NCBI GenBank assembly: GCA_010672825.2
Contig: JAAHFU020000001.1
Location: 1,426,001 to 1,490,000, forward strand
Length of the DNA stretch: 64,000 nucleotides
Reading direction: 5' to 3'
Source of the DNA: Leptolyngbya sp. SIO1E4
GTDB taxonomy: Bacteria; Cyanobacteriota; Cyanobacteriia; Phormidesmidales; Phormidesmidaceae
The position numbers were made by a program, and so were the translations under genes. A model generated the notes under the pieces. It ran no database searches. It worked only from the letters and a program-made list of their open reading frames with translations, and was not told the DNA's origin. This document shows positions 26,094 through 34,639 of this stretch, in pieces. Within the stretch, counting starts at the first letter, position 1. Each line of letters starts with the position of its first letter.

Positions 26094-26579
26094 TTAAGCC
26101 GCCATCTGCCAATCATCAAACCCATGGCTGATCGGGGGCAAGCCAGAGGTCAGTAAGCGATGCAAGCGGGGGATTTTAAGACTGTTATATACTCGGAATT
26201 CGCTCTCAACTGTTGCTGCCTGGGTGCGCACAGCCTGGTTGATCACCAAAGAACCTTTCGGATCCGACACAGAGCGATGGAACGTTCCAGGCGGAATGCG
26301 CAGAATATGCTGGTTTGCCTCTAAGCGCACCTCATGAAATGGATATTGCCAGGCAAAGTTCACGAGATAGAAGGTGCGCCCCCCAGTCACCGCCAGCAGA
26401 TTATCTTCCTGATTGGGATGCAGGTAAAACTGCCAGGCATCTTGCTGGGCATTATTAGGGCTCACTGCAGGGCCATCATGGAATACTAAATCTCGGGCAT
26501 TAGAGTCGCGAACAGTGATATCAAAAAATTGAACGCTGGGCGTATCACGAAAGCGTTGGAAAGAGAGCAATTCAAACAT
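26094..26579 (-). CDS. Cupin-domain protein
   Basis: A 161-residue protein starting MFELLSFQRFRDTP. The beta-barrel pattern includes DAWQFYLHPNQEDNLLAVTGG, then RTFYLVNF, HEVRLEANQHILRIPPGTFHRSVSDPKG. That is a cupin-like H..E/D and PPGT.H layout of the RmlC-like fold. Possible metal ligands are H in FYLHPNQEDN and H in GTFHR. No catalytic role can be named. ATGs at 26600 and 26648 are further in-frame starts; I chose 26579 because family-like beta structure starts there. It is divergent from a LysR gene across ~115 bp with an inverted repeat, so LysR is a likely regulator. Confidence 0.75.
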   Translation of the reverse strand: MFELLSFQRFRDTPSVQFFDITVRDSNARDLVFHDGPAVSPNNAQQDAWQFYLHPNQEDNLLAVTGGRTFYLVNFAWQYPFHEVRLEANQHILRIPPGTFHRSVSDPKGSLVINQAVRTQAATVESEFRVYNSLKIPRLHRLLTSGLPPISHGFDDWQMAA

Positions 26580-26667
26580 GGCAACTGTAGCAATCAGCAT
26601 GGAATCAGATTGCCCGCTAAGGTAGCCTCTTTGCCCAGGGGGGATCAAAACAGCTCACGAGTCCTAA

Positions 26668-26686
26668 CTATTCGCAAACCGAATAG
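26668..26686. promoter_or_regulatory. Probable LysR operator
   Basis: CTATTCG-CAAAC-CGAATAG is a perfect 7-bp inverted repeat containing a T-N11-A core, the LysR-type box. It lies 9 bp before the LysR gene start and between the divergent cupin and LysR genes. The position suggests autoregulation plus control of the cupin gene. Confidence 0.65.
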
Positions 26687-26695
26687 ATTATTGCC

Positions 26696-27571
26696 ATGAA
26701 CATTTACCACCTGGAAGTCCTTGCCGCGATCGCCCGTGAAGGGAGTTTTTCGGGCGCCTCTCTTGTGCTAGAAACCTCTCAGGCTGCGGTTAGCCGCGCG
26801 ATCGCCTCTTTGGAAGAAGAATTGGGCGTACCCTTATTGAGCCGGGGGCGATTTGGGGCCAAATTAACCCAGGTGGGGGAACGGGTGTTGTTTCATGCAC
26901 ACAAAATGTTGGAACTGCGAGAGCGCATTGACTATGAAGTCAATCTTGAAAAAGGGCTTTATGCTGGGCGGCTGCGAATTGCCTCATTTCGCAGCGCAGC
27001 CACCCATTTACTGCCGCCGATTATTGCCCGTTTTCGGCAACAATTTCCACGGGTGGAGGTGAGCCTATCTGAATTGGAACCGGCAGGAGTCGAGCAGGCC
27101 CTACGGGAAGGTCAGGTGGATATGGGTCTGATACCCCTGCCCCGGTCAGAGGAGTTTGCCATCTGGGAAGTGGCGCGGGATGAGTATGTGGCGCTGTTGC
27201 CTAAAAAACTCGGCCCTTTGCCAGATCAGCTGACCTGGGATGAACTGTCAAAGCATGACTTTGTGCTGTACAACTATGCCGAATGTACCAATGCCGTCCG
27301 CGAACATTGGAGCAGTTGGGGGCAAAATCTCAAAGTTGCTTATGTTATCAAAGAAGACTCCACCATCGTCAGTATGGTCGCCCAGGGACTAGGGGCAGCG
27401 ATTTTGCCGCGGCTGGCAGCACTACCGATTCCTGAAAATGTGCAGGTGCGACCGCTCCCTGAACCCTTAGAGCGCATCATCGGCGTTGCGACCCTAGCCC
27501 AGACCCCCCATTCCCCCGCAGTCGAAGTGTTTCTTTCAATGTTGCGCTCTAATCATGTCACTGTGTCCTAA
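26696..27571 (+). CDS. LysR-type transcriptional regulator
   Basis: A 291-residue LysR regulator. The N-terminal winged helix-turn-helix is MNIYHLEVLAAIAREGSFSG through SQAAVSRAIASLEEELGVPL. The linker helix is followed by an effector domain (~90-285) with RLRIASFRSAATHLLPPII and SMVAQGLGAAILPRLAALP. It resembles the CysL/CynR-like group, but the inducer is unknown. It is divergently paired with a cupin gene, and a perfect inverted repeat sits at 26668-26686. The effector domain has no unusual features. Confidence 0.92.
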   Translation: MNIYHLEVLAAIAREGSFSGASLVLETSQAAVSRAIASLEEELGVPLLSRGRFGAKLTQVGERVLFHAHKMLELRERIDYEVNLEKGLYAGRLRIASFRSAATHLLPPIIARFRQQFPRVEVSLSELEPAGVEQALREGQVDMGLIPLPRSEEFAIWEVARDEYVALLPKKLGPLPDQLTWDELSKHDFVLYNYAECTNAVREHWSSWGQNLKVAYVIKEDSTIVSMVAQGLGAAILPRLAALPIPENVQVRPLPEPLERIIGVATLAQTPHSPAVEVFLSMLRSNHVTVS

Positions 27572-27604
27572 CGGCAAGGTAGCGTCCTAAGGACAAGGCA
27601 GCGG

Positions 27605-28255
27605 CTATTGGCGGGTAAACACCACAGATAAATTGTTGGCTGGCATCGCAATGGTGTCGCTCAGTTGAAACTGATGTGCATTCGCGAGCTGGGTTACCGC
27701 CTCTAGATCACGCACGCCCCAGTCTGGATTTTGCAGTCGCAGGGACTGATCAAAAGCCTCATTACTCGGAGCCGTGTGCTGCCCCTGCTGCTTGAAGGGG
27801 CCATATAGATACAGCACGCTCCCTTTTGCCAACAATGTTTCTGCCCCTGCCATTAACCCTGCACAGGCTAACCAAGGCGCAATATGAATCATATTAATGG
27901 CCGCGATCGCGGCGATCGGCGGCGCGAGTTTTCCCTCAGCAGCCTGCCAAGCCACAACCCATTGGAACCAATCTGGCTGGGTCATGTCAAGCGCTAAAGG
28001 AGGGTGCAAGTTTTCCGCAGGCGCTGTCTCTAACCATCCCCGGATGCTGGCCCGTGCAGCCGGGTTCGGATCGCTGGGCAGCCAGTGACGCGGCCTCAAT
28101 CGTGGGGCCAAAAAGACCGCGTGTTGTCCAGTGCCGCTGGCAATTTCTAGAATTGTGCCTTGAGGCGGTAAGACGGTTTCCAGCACCGAGCAGATAGGGA
28201 CACGGTTGCGCTCTGTTGCCGGGGCATAGCGTCGAAGATCCTTAGACTCAGGCAT
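27605..28255 (-). CDS. DUF938 family SAM-dependent methyltransferase
   Basis: A 216-residue protein beginning MPESKDLRRYAPATERNR, matching DUF938 (R..SPA..RN..PI..VL). The SAM motif is ILEIASGTGQHAVFLAP, followed by WLPSDPNPAAR. AINMIHIAPWLACAGLM and VLYLYGPFKQQGQHTAPSN are diagnostic. Members are putative methyltransferases of unknown substrate. I used the ATG at 28255; a start at 28282 would be inside the region used by the divergent mannosyltransferase gene. It is convergent with the LysR gene. Confidence 0.9.
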   Translation of the reverse strand: MPESKDLRRYAPATERNRVPICSVLETVLPPQGTILEIASGTGQHAVFLAPRLRPRHWLPSDPNPAARASIRGWLETAPAENLHPPLALDMTQPDWFQWVVAWQAAEGKLAPPIAAIAAINMIHIAPWLACAGLMAGAETLLAKGSVLYLYGPFKQQGQHTAPSNEAFDQSLRLQNPDWGVRDLEAVTQLANAHQFQLSDTIAMPANNLSVVFTRQ

Positions 28256-28357
28256 GGTTCCTTGGTTTTCTCTCAATCCCATTCTTTATTGAAGCGCTTA
28301 TGGGGACAGTTCACCGCTGGGCCAGGAAATCGCTGGCTGTTAGGGCCGGAGCAAGCG

Positions 28358-29803
28358 ATGGAGAGAAGTTTACTTGCCCTCTGGTGCTTGAATCTTGTTC
28401 TTCGCTTTTGGCGTTTAGACACCCCCACCCCCCTCACCTTTGATGAGGTGTATTACGTGGCCTTTGCCACCGATATTTTGCAAAATCAACCGTTTTTTGA
28501 TGCGCATCCGCCCTTGGGCAAACAGTTGATTGCCCTCAGCATTGCGGGGTTTCAGGCTAGCCAACAAGCTTTAGGATTGGCGAACCAGAGCCTCGCAGCA
28601 GTGATGGCGAACCCCGTGAGCTATCGCTGGCTCAATGCAGGCATTGGGGCAACCATCCCTCTGCTAGGGGGCTGGGTCGCTTGGGAATGGAGTCGCGGAT
28701 ATGCCCACCGGCGACGCCAGATTTTTACCCACCTATCAGCCCTATTGCTCAGCGCAGACGGTCTACTGTTGGTAGAATCGCGGCTGGCGCTGCTGCATGT
28801 GGCACTGGTCGGCTTTGGATTAGTTGGATTAGCCGCCTGGGCGCGATCGCACCACTGTTATCATCCGCTCCCCTGGCGTCTTTTAGCAGGGCTCGTCCTG
28901 GGAGCCTGTATCAATGTGAAATGGAATGGGGCGGGCTATCTCTTAGCGCTGTGGTGCCTGGAAGGAATCCGCACTTGGCGCGATCGCACGCAACGGCAGC
29001 CGCCCCAGGCGACGCGACCTTGGCTATGGCTGGGGATCTTGCCCTGTGGCGTATACCTGCTTTGCTGGCTGCCCTACCTAAAGTTGACGGGGCAAACGCT
29101 CTGGGGCATTCACCGGCACCTATGGCAGTTTCACATCCAAGCGGGTGCCCATCCTTACCAGTCAGCTTGGTATACCTGGCCCCTGATGATACGACCGATC
29201 GCCTATTTTTATCAGGGCTTAGCGGGCAATGAATCAGTCGGCATCGGCCCTGCTACGCCCTCCCCCACAACGGCCATCTCTCTTTACGGGATGAATCACC
29301 CATTTTTGGTGTGGCTAGGCACCGCCGCGATCGCGCTGCTGATTGTGCAGAAAGTGGGCCAACTCAGGCGGCTTTCCAGTTCAGCAGCCGAGGTCGAGAC
29401 TCAAAACATCGATCGGGCGGCCAAATTTGGCGACCCAACAATTAGCCGCCCCAGAAAAAGAGCGAGGTTAAAGCGATCAGCTATTAAGCATCTACGCGAC
29501 TCACGACCCTCACCAAGCACAGCAGTCGTGATCACCTACCTCGCCAACTGGCTGCCCTGGGCCTTTATCCAACGATCCACTTTTTTCTACCACTACTTCT
29601 CGTCAGCGCTGATGGCAGAAATCGCCCTCGCCTGGCTCATGAGCCATTGGCTCACCAGCAATCGTCCTAGTTGGCATTGGGCTGCAGGGAGCCTTCTGGG
29701 ACTGATTGTGGCCGGGTTTATTTTTTGGTTGCCCCTATGGATTGGGTGGCCGCTGTCTCTTGAGGCCCTGCAACAGCGTTGGTGGGTGCCCTCCTGGCGC
29801 TAG
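28358..29803 (+). CDS. Protein O-mannosyltransferase-like glycosyltransferase (GT39)
   Basis: A multi-pass GT-C glycosyltransferase of the PMT family that uses a polyprenyl-phosphate sugar. The first loop carries TFDEVYYVAFATDIL and DAHPPLGKQLI, in which the acidic DE pair is the catalytic-type site. The C-terminal region has the family stretch FIQRSTFFYHYFSSAL. About ten TM helices are seen. A hydrophilic insert (~360-410, KRARLKRSAIKHLRDSRPS) is positively charged. An in-frame TTG at 28262 would extend the N-terminus by 32 residues but leave only 6 bp to the divergent gene, so I preferred ATG 28358; the start is uncertain. The acceptor protein is unknown. Confidence 0.85.
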   Translation: MERSLLALWCLNLVLRFWRLDTPTPLTFDEVYYVAFATDILQNQPFFDAHPPLGKQLIALSIAGFQASQQALGLANQSLAAVMANPVSYRWLNAGIGATIPLLGGWVAWEWSRGYAHRRRQIFTHLSALLLSADGLLLVESRLALLHVALVGFGLVGLAAWARSHHCYHPLPWRLLAGLVLGACINVKWNGAGYLLALWCLEGIRTWRDRTQRQPPQATRPWLWLGILPCGVYLLCWLPYLKLTGQTLWGIHRHLWQFHIQAGAHPYQSAWYTWPLMIRPIAYFYQGLAGNESVGIGPATPSPTTAISLYGMNHPFLVWLGTAAIALLIVQKVGQLRRLSSSAAEVETQNIDRAAKFGDPTISRPRKRARLKRSAIKHLRDSRPSPSTAVVITYLANWLPWAFIQRSTFFYHYFSSALMAEIALAWLMSHWLTSNRPSWHWAAGSLLGLIVAGFIFWLPLWIGWPLSLEALQQRWWVPSWR

Positions 29804-29916
29804 TCGCTGTTCCCAAACTTGCCATGCAAGGCGGGCCAACAGCAGAAGCAGGCAGAAGGGTGAAGGCAGCAGAAGTCGCCCATCATGGCCTCACAGGAGC
29901 GTCTCGTATCTCATTT

Positions 29917-30558
29917 TCAACGCACTGGCTGTTTGCGAAAAATGGCCCGGTAAACAGGCAGCCCTTTTTCGAGGGTAAGCTGCTCGCGATCCGTTTGGGT
30001 CGGGAATGGGCTTTCCGAAAGCCAGTCTGCTTGGGTGCGGTGAAAGGCGTCGTGTTCTGCAAAGCGATCGCACATTTCCTGCGCCACCACGTCTACATCC
30101 GATTGCAGGATCACCCGCCCCTCTAGGGGTAAAAAATCAGCTAAACACTGCACCAGTTCTGGCTGTACTACCCGACGCTTTTGGTGACGCTTCTTAAACC
30201 AGGGGTCAGGAAACTGAATGCTGACCTGCTGCAGCGTCTCCGCCGGTAAGCTCTCTAACACCTCAGCCAGAGACGTATTGGCATTGCAGAACAGAAAGTG
30301 TAAATTCTCTATACCTGCTTTGTCCCGCTGTTGGAGCGCGTAGTCTACCAGAGGGGCACGAATTTCTAATCCCAGAAAGTTCCAGGTAGGGTGCAGCGCT
30401 GCCATCTGCTTCAGAAAATACCCCTTGGCACAGCCAATATCGATGTGGAGTGGCTGCCTTGGATGACTGAAAATGGTCTCCCAGTCAGGGCCTGCAATCG
30501 TCGTCTGATACTTACGGCTGAGGGGGTTTACATGTTGTCGTACTCGAACCACAGCCAC
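29917..30558 (-). CDS. trmB: tRNA (guanine-N7-)-methyltransferase
   Basis: TrmB, 213 residues, makes m7G46 in tRNA using SAM. Motifs: LHIDIGCAKGYFLKQMA (SAM site), FLGLEIRAPLVDYA, and the signature SIQFPDPWFKKRHQKRR, where the Asp and Lys/Arg residues bind the guanine and tRNA. ILQSDVDVVAQEM follows. The start is GTG at 30558 (MAVVRVRQHVNPLS). The length is normal. It stands alone between the mannosyltransferase gene and a long non-coding stretch. Confidence 0.95.
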   Translation of the reverse strand: MAVVRVRQHVNPLSRKYQTTIAGPDWETIFSHPRQPLHIDIGCAKGYFLKQMAALHPTWNFLGLEIRAPLVDYALQQRDKAGIENLHFLFCNANTSLAEVLESLPAETLQQVSIQFPDPWFKKRHQKRRVVQPELVQCLADFLPLEGRVILQSDVDVVAQEMCDRFAEHDAFHRTQADWLSESPFPTQTDREQLTLEKGLPVYRAIFRKQPVR

Positions 30559-31257
30559 GGAAAATCCCTCCTAATGCTCAAAGCTATCAAAGCAGGTCAA
30601 ATCATTACTCTACGGTAAGGGAGGCTGGGATTCACCGTATTTATCGCCATCAAAAGATTTAGCCCAAACTTCATGCTATCCGTGATTTCGCCTATTTCCC
30701 ATGAACTTGCGATCGCACCCCTGTCATTGGGCTGAAATCCAAGCCATGATGAATACATTAAGTGCCTTGAGCACACACGCTAGTATACAGAACCCTCTAC
30801 GGTAAACAGCCCCTGGTGCCCAGTGCACCGGGGGCTTATTAATTTGGAACGCGGGTCGTGTCATCGCCATCAGCAAAGTGCGTGGAAACACGGGAGTTCT
30901 GTTAAGACCTGAATTTACCTGAGCTTTTCCCCGTTGTGGCTGAGAGAGACCTGGGTGAGTATGAATACATCCTGTAGACTCGCGTGTGCTCCTTGAGCAC
31001 GAGTTGGGTTGGAGCTTCTGGGAAGATGACTTCAACCCGGCTTTTTATTTTAAAGCTTGTTACATGGAGAGCTTCCATAGCAAAGTGCATAAAACGCTTG
31101 ATTGCAGGGCAGTTGAGTTATCCGATCTGTCCTAACGCAAATGCGTACTGAAACTGAAATAGATCTGGATAATGACCTGACATTTCGCAGCCTAAACGCT
31201 CACGCTTTGAGCCTTATGCAGCGTTTCTCTCAAATATTGATGCAGAATAGCCCTTCA
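30559..31257. other. Long intergenic region with several strong hairpins, possible ncRNA
   Basis: About 700 bp with no convincing protein gene. Structured elements on the plus strand: a 10-bp stem (one G-U) CCCCTGGTGC/GCACCGGGGG at 30810-30834, a 6-bp stem GTGCTC-CTT-GAGCAC at 30986-31000, and a terminator at 31006-31051. Together these would fit a plus-strand small RNA of ~250-300 nt starting near 30760. I cannot match it to 6S, tmRNA, RNase P RNA or Yfr RNAs. Confidence 0.4.
31006..31051 (+). terminator. Rho-independent terminator in a gene-free region
   Basis: GGGTTGGAG (31006-31014) pairs with CTTCAACCC (31030-31038), 9 bp with one G-T, followed by GGCTTTTTATTTT. No protein-coding gene precedes it on the plus strand, which suggests an unrecognised transcript. 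Confidence 0.6.
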
Positions 31258-31545
31258 CTAAAGCCTTTCAGGGGCGTGGCCAATCATCCAAGGGCGGCTG
31301 CAATTTGAACTCTGGTTTTTTGCTTGAGATGTTTCTCGATTTTTTCTCGTAACCACTTTGGGCTCTTTTGAAGACTGGCGGCTAGCTGGAAAACGGCCAG
31401 AGTTCAAATTGATATTGGGCGGAGAAAACAGACGCTTAGCCGGTGACTCACAACTTGGACAGAGCATTGGCAACTTCAGCTCTGCCAGCTTGCGCCAGGC
31501 GTCGAAATCCCCACAGTCATCGCAACGGTAATCATAGAGCGGCAT
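31258..31545 (-). CDS. fmdB: FmdB-type zinc-ribbon protein
   Basis: A 95-residue protein starting MPLYDYRCDDCGDFDAWRKL, the FmdB/CxxC_CxxC_SSSS signature, with a second pair MLCPSCES. Later residues are basic and Ser/Lys-rich. FmdB is a putative regulator named from the formamidase gene cluster of Methylophilus. Here it lies 272 bp downstream of fmdA on the same strand, which is the same association. A start at 31686 would add 47 unrelated residues partly coming from repetitive DNA, so 31545 is used. The role in amide use is inferred. Confidence 0.87.
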   Translation of the reverse strand: MPLYDYRCDDCGDFDAWRKLAELKLPMLCPSCESPAKRLFSPPNINLNSGRFPASRQSSKEPKVVTRKNRETSQAKNQSSNCSRPWMIGHAPERL

Positions 31546-31817
31546 TCTGTAACGGCCTCCGGTGAAACATGGGGGATAGGGGAAAGTGTAAGGATAGAGG
31601 GTGAAGAGTGAAGGGTGTAGGCGCAGAGCGGCTTCCCGAAGGGTGGTCTCCACTGCTTCATCTCTTGACTGCTTCACCCTCTTCATAACTCCTGACTCAA
31701 AGCAGACTTCTCAGTTTATGGCAGTCGCCATTTAGATTGAGACATCTAGAAAGCTGTCTACCCCTTGCAGCCAGCATTTCATTTTGCCTTCTGCTTTTCG
31801 CCATAAGTGCGTAATCT

Positions 31818-33023
31818 CTAAGTCGGCAATATGTCCTTGTCAAAGATCTCGGTGGGCAGTGCCAACGTGCAACAGGCGTTGGGAATATCCACGATGCCAC
31901 TGATGCGACCTTCTACGGGGGCGCAGCTCAACAGCAGGTACGCTTGCTCGCCGGTATATCCAAACTTCTTCAGGTATTCGATCGCGTTGAGGCAAGCTTG
32001 TCGGTAAGCAATGTGTACATCCATGTAATACTGCTTGCCGCTAAACTCATCGACTGAAATCCCTTCAAACACCAGATATTCAGAATATTGAGGTTCAACA
32101 GGCCCCGGCTTAAAGATGGGATTCACCATCCCATACTTTTCCACACCTCCCTTGATGATGTCGACGTGCAGATCAATGTAGCCAGACATCTCGATCGCAC
32201 CACAGAAAGAAATTTCACCATCTCCCTGAGAAAAGTGAATATCCCCCATGGATAGCTTGGCCCCTTCTACATAGACCGGAAAGTAAATTCGCGTTCCTTT
32301 GGAGAGATTTTTGATATCGCAGTTGCCGCCATGTTCGCGAGGCGGGACCGTCCGGGCACCTTCAGCTGCGACTCGATCATATTCAGAAGCGGGCAGTGTC
32401 CCCAAAATGGCATTGGTCGGGTTAGGTAAGGCAGCTAGCACTGGCTGATCGCCCGATAGTCCAGCCCCATAGGTACGTAGATCCGGGGCGGTGGCTACTA
32501 GTTCCGCTTCTCGCTTATTCCATTTAGCCAACAGCTCATGGGAGGGTGCACATCCAATCAAGCCAGGGTGAGTGATGCCCGCAAATTTAACACCAGGAAT
32601 ATGACGCGATGAAGTATAAATCCCCTGTAGGTCCCAGATGGCCTTTGCCGCCTTTGGATAATGGTCGGTTAGAAACCCACCCCCATTATTCTTGGAAAAG
32701 ATACCGGTAAATCCCCATTCATCCCCTTGCAGCGCGCCAATATCCAACAGGTCAACGACTAAGATATCGCCAGGTTCAGCCCCATTGACGTGAATTGGCC
32801 CACTCAGAACGTGGACAACCGTTAGATCGACGTCTTCAATGTCTTTAGGATCATCGTTATTCTTGATCTGCCCGTCAGTCCAGTCTTTACATTCAATCCG
32901 AAAAACATCCCCAGGATTGACAGAAACCACGGCTGGAATATCGGGATGCCACCGATTATGGCCTGGCAACTCCTGCTCAGACATCGGCTTCGTTAGATCG
33001 ACTTCAAATAGTGTTTTAGGCAT
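31818..33023 (-). CDS. fmdA: Formamidase (FmdA/AmdA acetamidase-formamidase family)
   Basis: A 401-residue FmdA_AmdA enzyme that hydrolyses formamide to formate and ammonia. Visible family segments include GHNRWHPDIPAVVSVNPGD, VLSGPIHVNGAEPGDILVVD, THPGLIGCAPSHELL, REHGGNCDIKNL and LSMGDIHFSQGDGEISFCG. There is no signal peptide, so it is cytoplasmic. The RBS AAGGAG lies 8 bp before ATG 33023, deciding against the in-frame GTG at 33032. It follows the ABC importer genes by 73 bp, so it is part of their operon. This makes an amide (formamide) rather than only urea the likely transported substrate. Confidence 0.95.
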   Translation of the reverse strand: MPKTLFEVDLTKPMSEQELPGHNRWHPDIPAVVSVNPGDVFRIECKDWTDGQIKNNDDPKDIEDVDLTVVHVLSGPIHVNGAEPGDILVVDLLDIGALQGDEWGFTGIFSKNNGGGFLTDHYPKAAKAIWDLQGIYTSSRHIPGVKFAGITHPGLIGCAPSHELLAKWNKREAELVATAPDLRTYGAGLSGDQPVLAALPNPTNAILGTLPASEYDRVAAEGARTVPPREHGGNCDIKNLSKGTRIYFPVYVEGAKLSMGDIHFSQGDGEISFCGAIEMSGYIDLHVDIIKGGVEKYGMVNPIFKPGPVEPQYSEYLVFEGISVDEFSGKQYYMDVHIAYRQACLNAIEYLKKFGYTGEQAYLLLSCAPVEGRISGIVDIPNACCTLALPTEIFDKDILPT

Positions 33024-33096
33024 GATGCTCACTCCTTATCGATTCACCAAAGGTATCCACACAATCCACGTATTTGAGATGAGAAAACCTGTGACA

Positions 33097-33834
33097 TTAA
33101 ACCGCTAGATAACGATGTAATAAATCGTCCGTTAGCTGGTTGGTATGCCCTTTTTCAACGATCGCCCCTTTCTCCATGATGAAAAACGTCTGGGCCAGCT
33201 TTCGTGCAAATTCAATCTTCTGCTCCACCACAATGATGGTGATTCCTTTTTCTTGATTGATACGCCTTAGAGTCTCTTCAATCTCCTGCACAATCGAAGG
33301 TTGAATGCCTTCTGTAGGCTCATCCAGCAGCATAATTTTGGGATTACACATCAGCCCACGGGCGATCGCAAGCTGCTGCTGCTGTCCACCGCTGAGCAAC
33401 CCCCCTTGACGGCTTAAATGTTCAGACAACATGGGGAAGAAATCAAAGATTTCACTGGGAATTCGATTTCCTTTTTTGCCGCTCGCGACAAATCCCATTT
33501 TGAGATTATCTAGAACAGAGAGATAGGGAATAATCTCTCGCCCTTGAGGAATGTAAGCAATCCCTTGACGTGCCCGCTTAAAGGTTGGGGCCTTAGTAAT
33601 AACTCGACCATCGAACGCGATCGTTCCGGCGGTAGGCTGGTTGAGGCCGATAATATTCCGCAGCAGAGTTGTCTTACCCACCCCATTACGGCCCAATAAA
33701 CAGGCAATTTCTCCTCGATTAATCGCTAAGCTCACATCAAATAACACGGGCGTCTGACCATATCCCGATGTTATATTGTGCATCTCAAGCAGTGGCCCAG
33801 CAGCCCGATGATCTTCTTTCTCAAGCAGCGGCAT
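33097..33834 (-). CDS. urtE: Branched-chain-type ABC ATPase, UrtE-like (amide/urea importer)
   Basis: A 245-residue ATPase of the LivF/UrtE group. Walker A is LLGRNGVGKTT, signature LLSGGQQQQLAIARGL, and Walker B IMLLDEPTEGIQ. It energises import with the adjacent UrtD-like ATPase. The ATG at 33834 overlaps the urtD stop by 14 bp (ATGCCGCTGCTTGAG), which supports translational coupling; a GTG at 33846 is an alternative. The order binding protein, permease, permease, ATPase, ATPase is that of urtABCDE. The neighbouring formamidase suggests that this set is the FmdDEF-like amide version. Substrate specificity is inferred. Confidence 0.93.
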   Translation of the reverse strand: MPLLEKEDHRAAGPLLEMHNITSGYGQTPVLFDVSLAINRGEIACLLGRNGVGKTTLLRNIIGLNQPTAGTIAFDGRVITKAPTFKRARQGIAYIPQGREIIPYLSVLDNLKMGFVASGKKGNRIPSEIFDFFPMLSEHLSRQGGLLSGGQQQQLAIARGLMCNPKIMLLDEPTEGIQPSIVQEIEETLRRINQEKGITIIVVEQKIEFARKLAQTFFIMEKGAIVEKGHTNQLTDDLLHRYLAV

Positions 33835-34576
33835 TGATTGTTTCACGACCTAGATAAACCTCTATCACGTCAGGATTACTTTGAACCTCTTGAACAGACC
33901 CTTCTGCCAACACACTACCCTGGTGTAAAACGACAATGCGCTCAGCAATTTGTTTAACAAATTCCATATCATGCTCAATGACCACAACCGAATGAAATTG
34001 CGAAATACTCTGAATAATTTCACCCGTCATGTAGGTTTCTTTTGTGGTCATGCCAGCCGTGGGCTCATCTAACAAAACAATGGAAGGGTCTTGCGCGAGT
34101 ACCATGGCAATCTCTACCCATTGCTTTTGCCCATGTGAAAGGGAAGCGACTGGCTCAAAGGCCTGATCAATCAGAGCCGTTCTTTCTAGAACGTCGTAAA
34201 TCTTTCCTTTCTTGGCTTTAGTCAATTTAGCTGTGATGGAGGCCATAATCCCATGGGCACCCTTCAACGCCAAAAGGATATTTTCAAACACAGTGAGCTG
34301 ATTGTAGACATTAGGGTTTTGAAACTTGCGACCAATGCCCATGCGAGCAATCTCATGGGGAAGTTTGTTGGTGATCTCTTTACCGTGGTAGAAGACATGA
34401 CCCGATGCAATCAGAGACTTGCCGACAATGGCATCTAGCAGTGTGCTCTTCCCAGCTCCATTGGGGCCAATAATGGTGACAATCTCATTGTCATAGACGT
34501 CTAAATTAACGCCTTTTAGGGCTTTGAATCCCGAGAAAACAACGCTTAGATCCTTCACCGACAAAACTGGATTCAT
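33821..34576 (-). CDS. urtD: Branched-chain-type ABC ATPase, UrtD-like (amide/urea importer)
   Basis: A 251-residue ATPase of the LivG/UrtD group. Walker A is IIGPNGAGKSTLLDA, Walker B IVLLDEPTAGMT, and the signature is SLSHGQKQWVEIAMVL. LSHGQ instead of LSGGQ is typical of UrtD. The C-terminal tail EVQSNPDVIEVYLGRE is normal. The ATG at 34576 is 63 bp after the permease stop. It overlaps the urtE-like gene by 14 bp. It pairs with UrtE to power import. Confidence 0.93.
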   Translation of the reverse strand: MNPVLSVKDLSVVFSGFKALKGVNLDVYDNEIVTIIGPNGAGKSTLLDAIVGKSLIASGHVFYHGKEITNKLPHEIARMGIGRKFQNPNVYNQLTVFENILLALKGAHGIMASITAKLTKAKKGKIYDVLERTALIDQAFEPVASLSHGQKQWVEIAMVLAQDPSIVLLDEPTAGMTTKETYMTGEIIQSISQFHSVVVIEHDMEFVKQIAERIVVLHQGSVLAEGSVQEVQSNPDVIEVYLGRETINAAA

Positions 34577-34639
34577 TAATTAAGACCTCAGAAACCTAAC
34601 CGGAAAATTTGGTAGAAATGACTTGGAATACACCAATCT

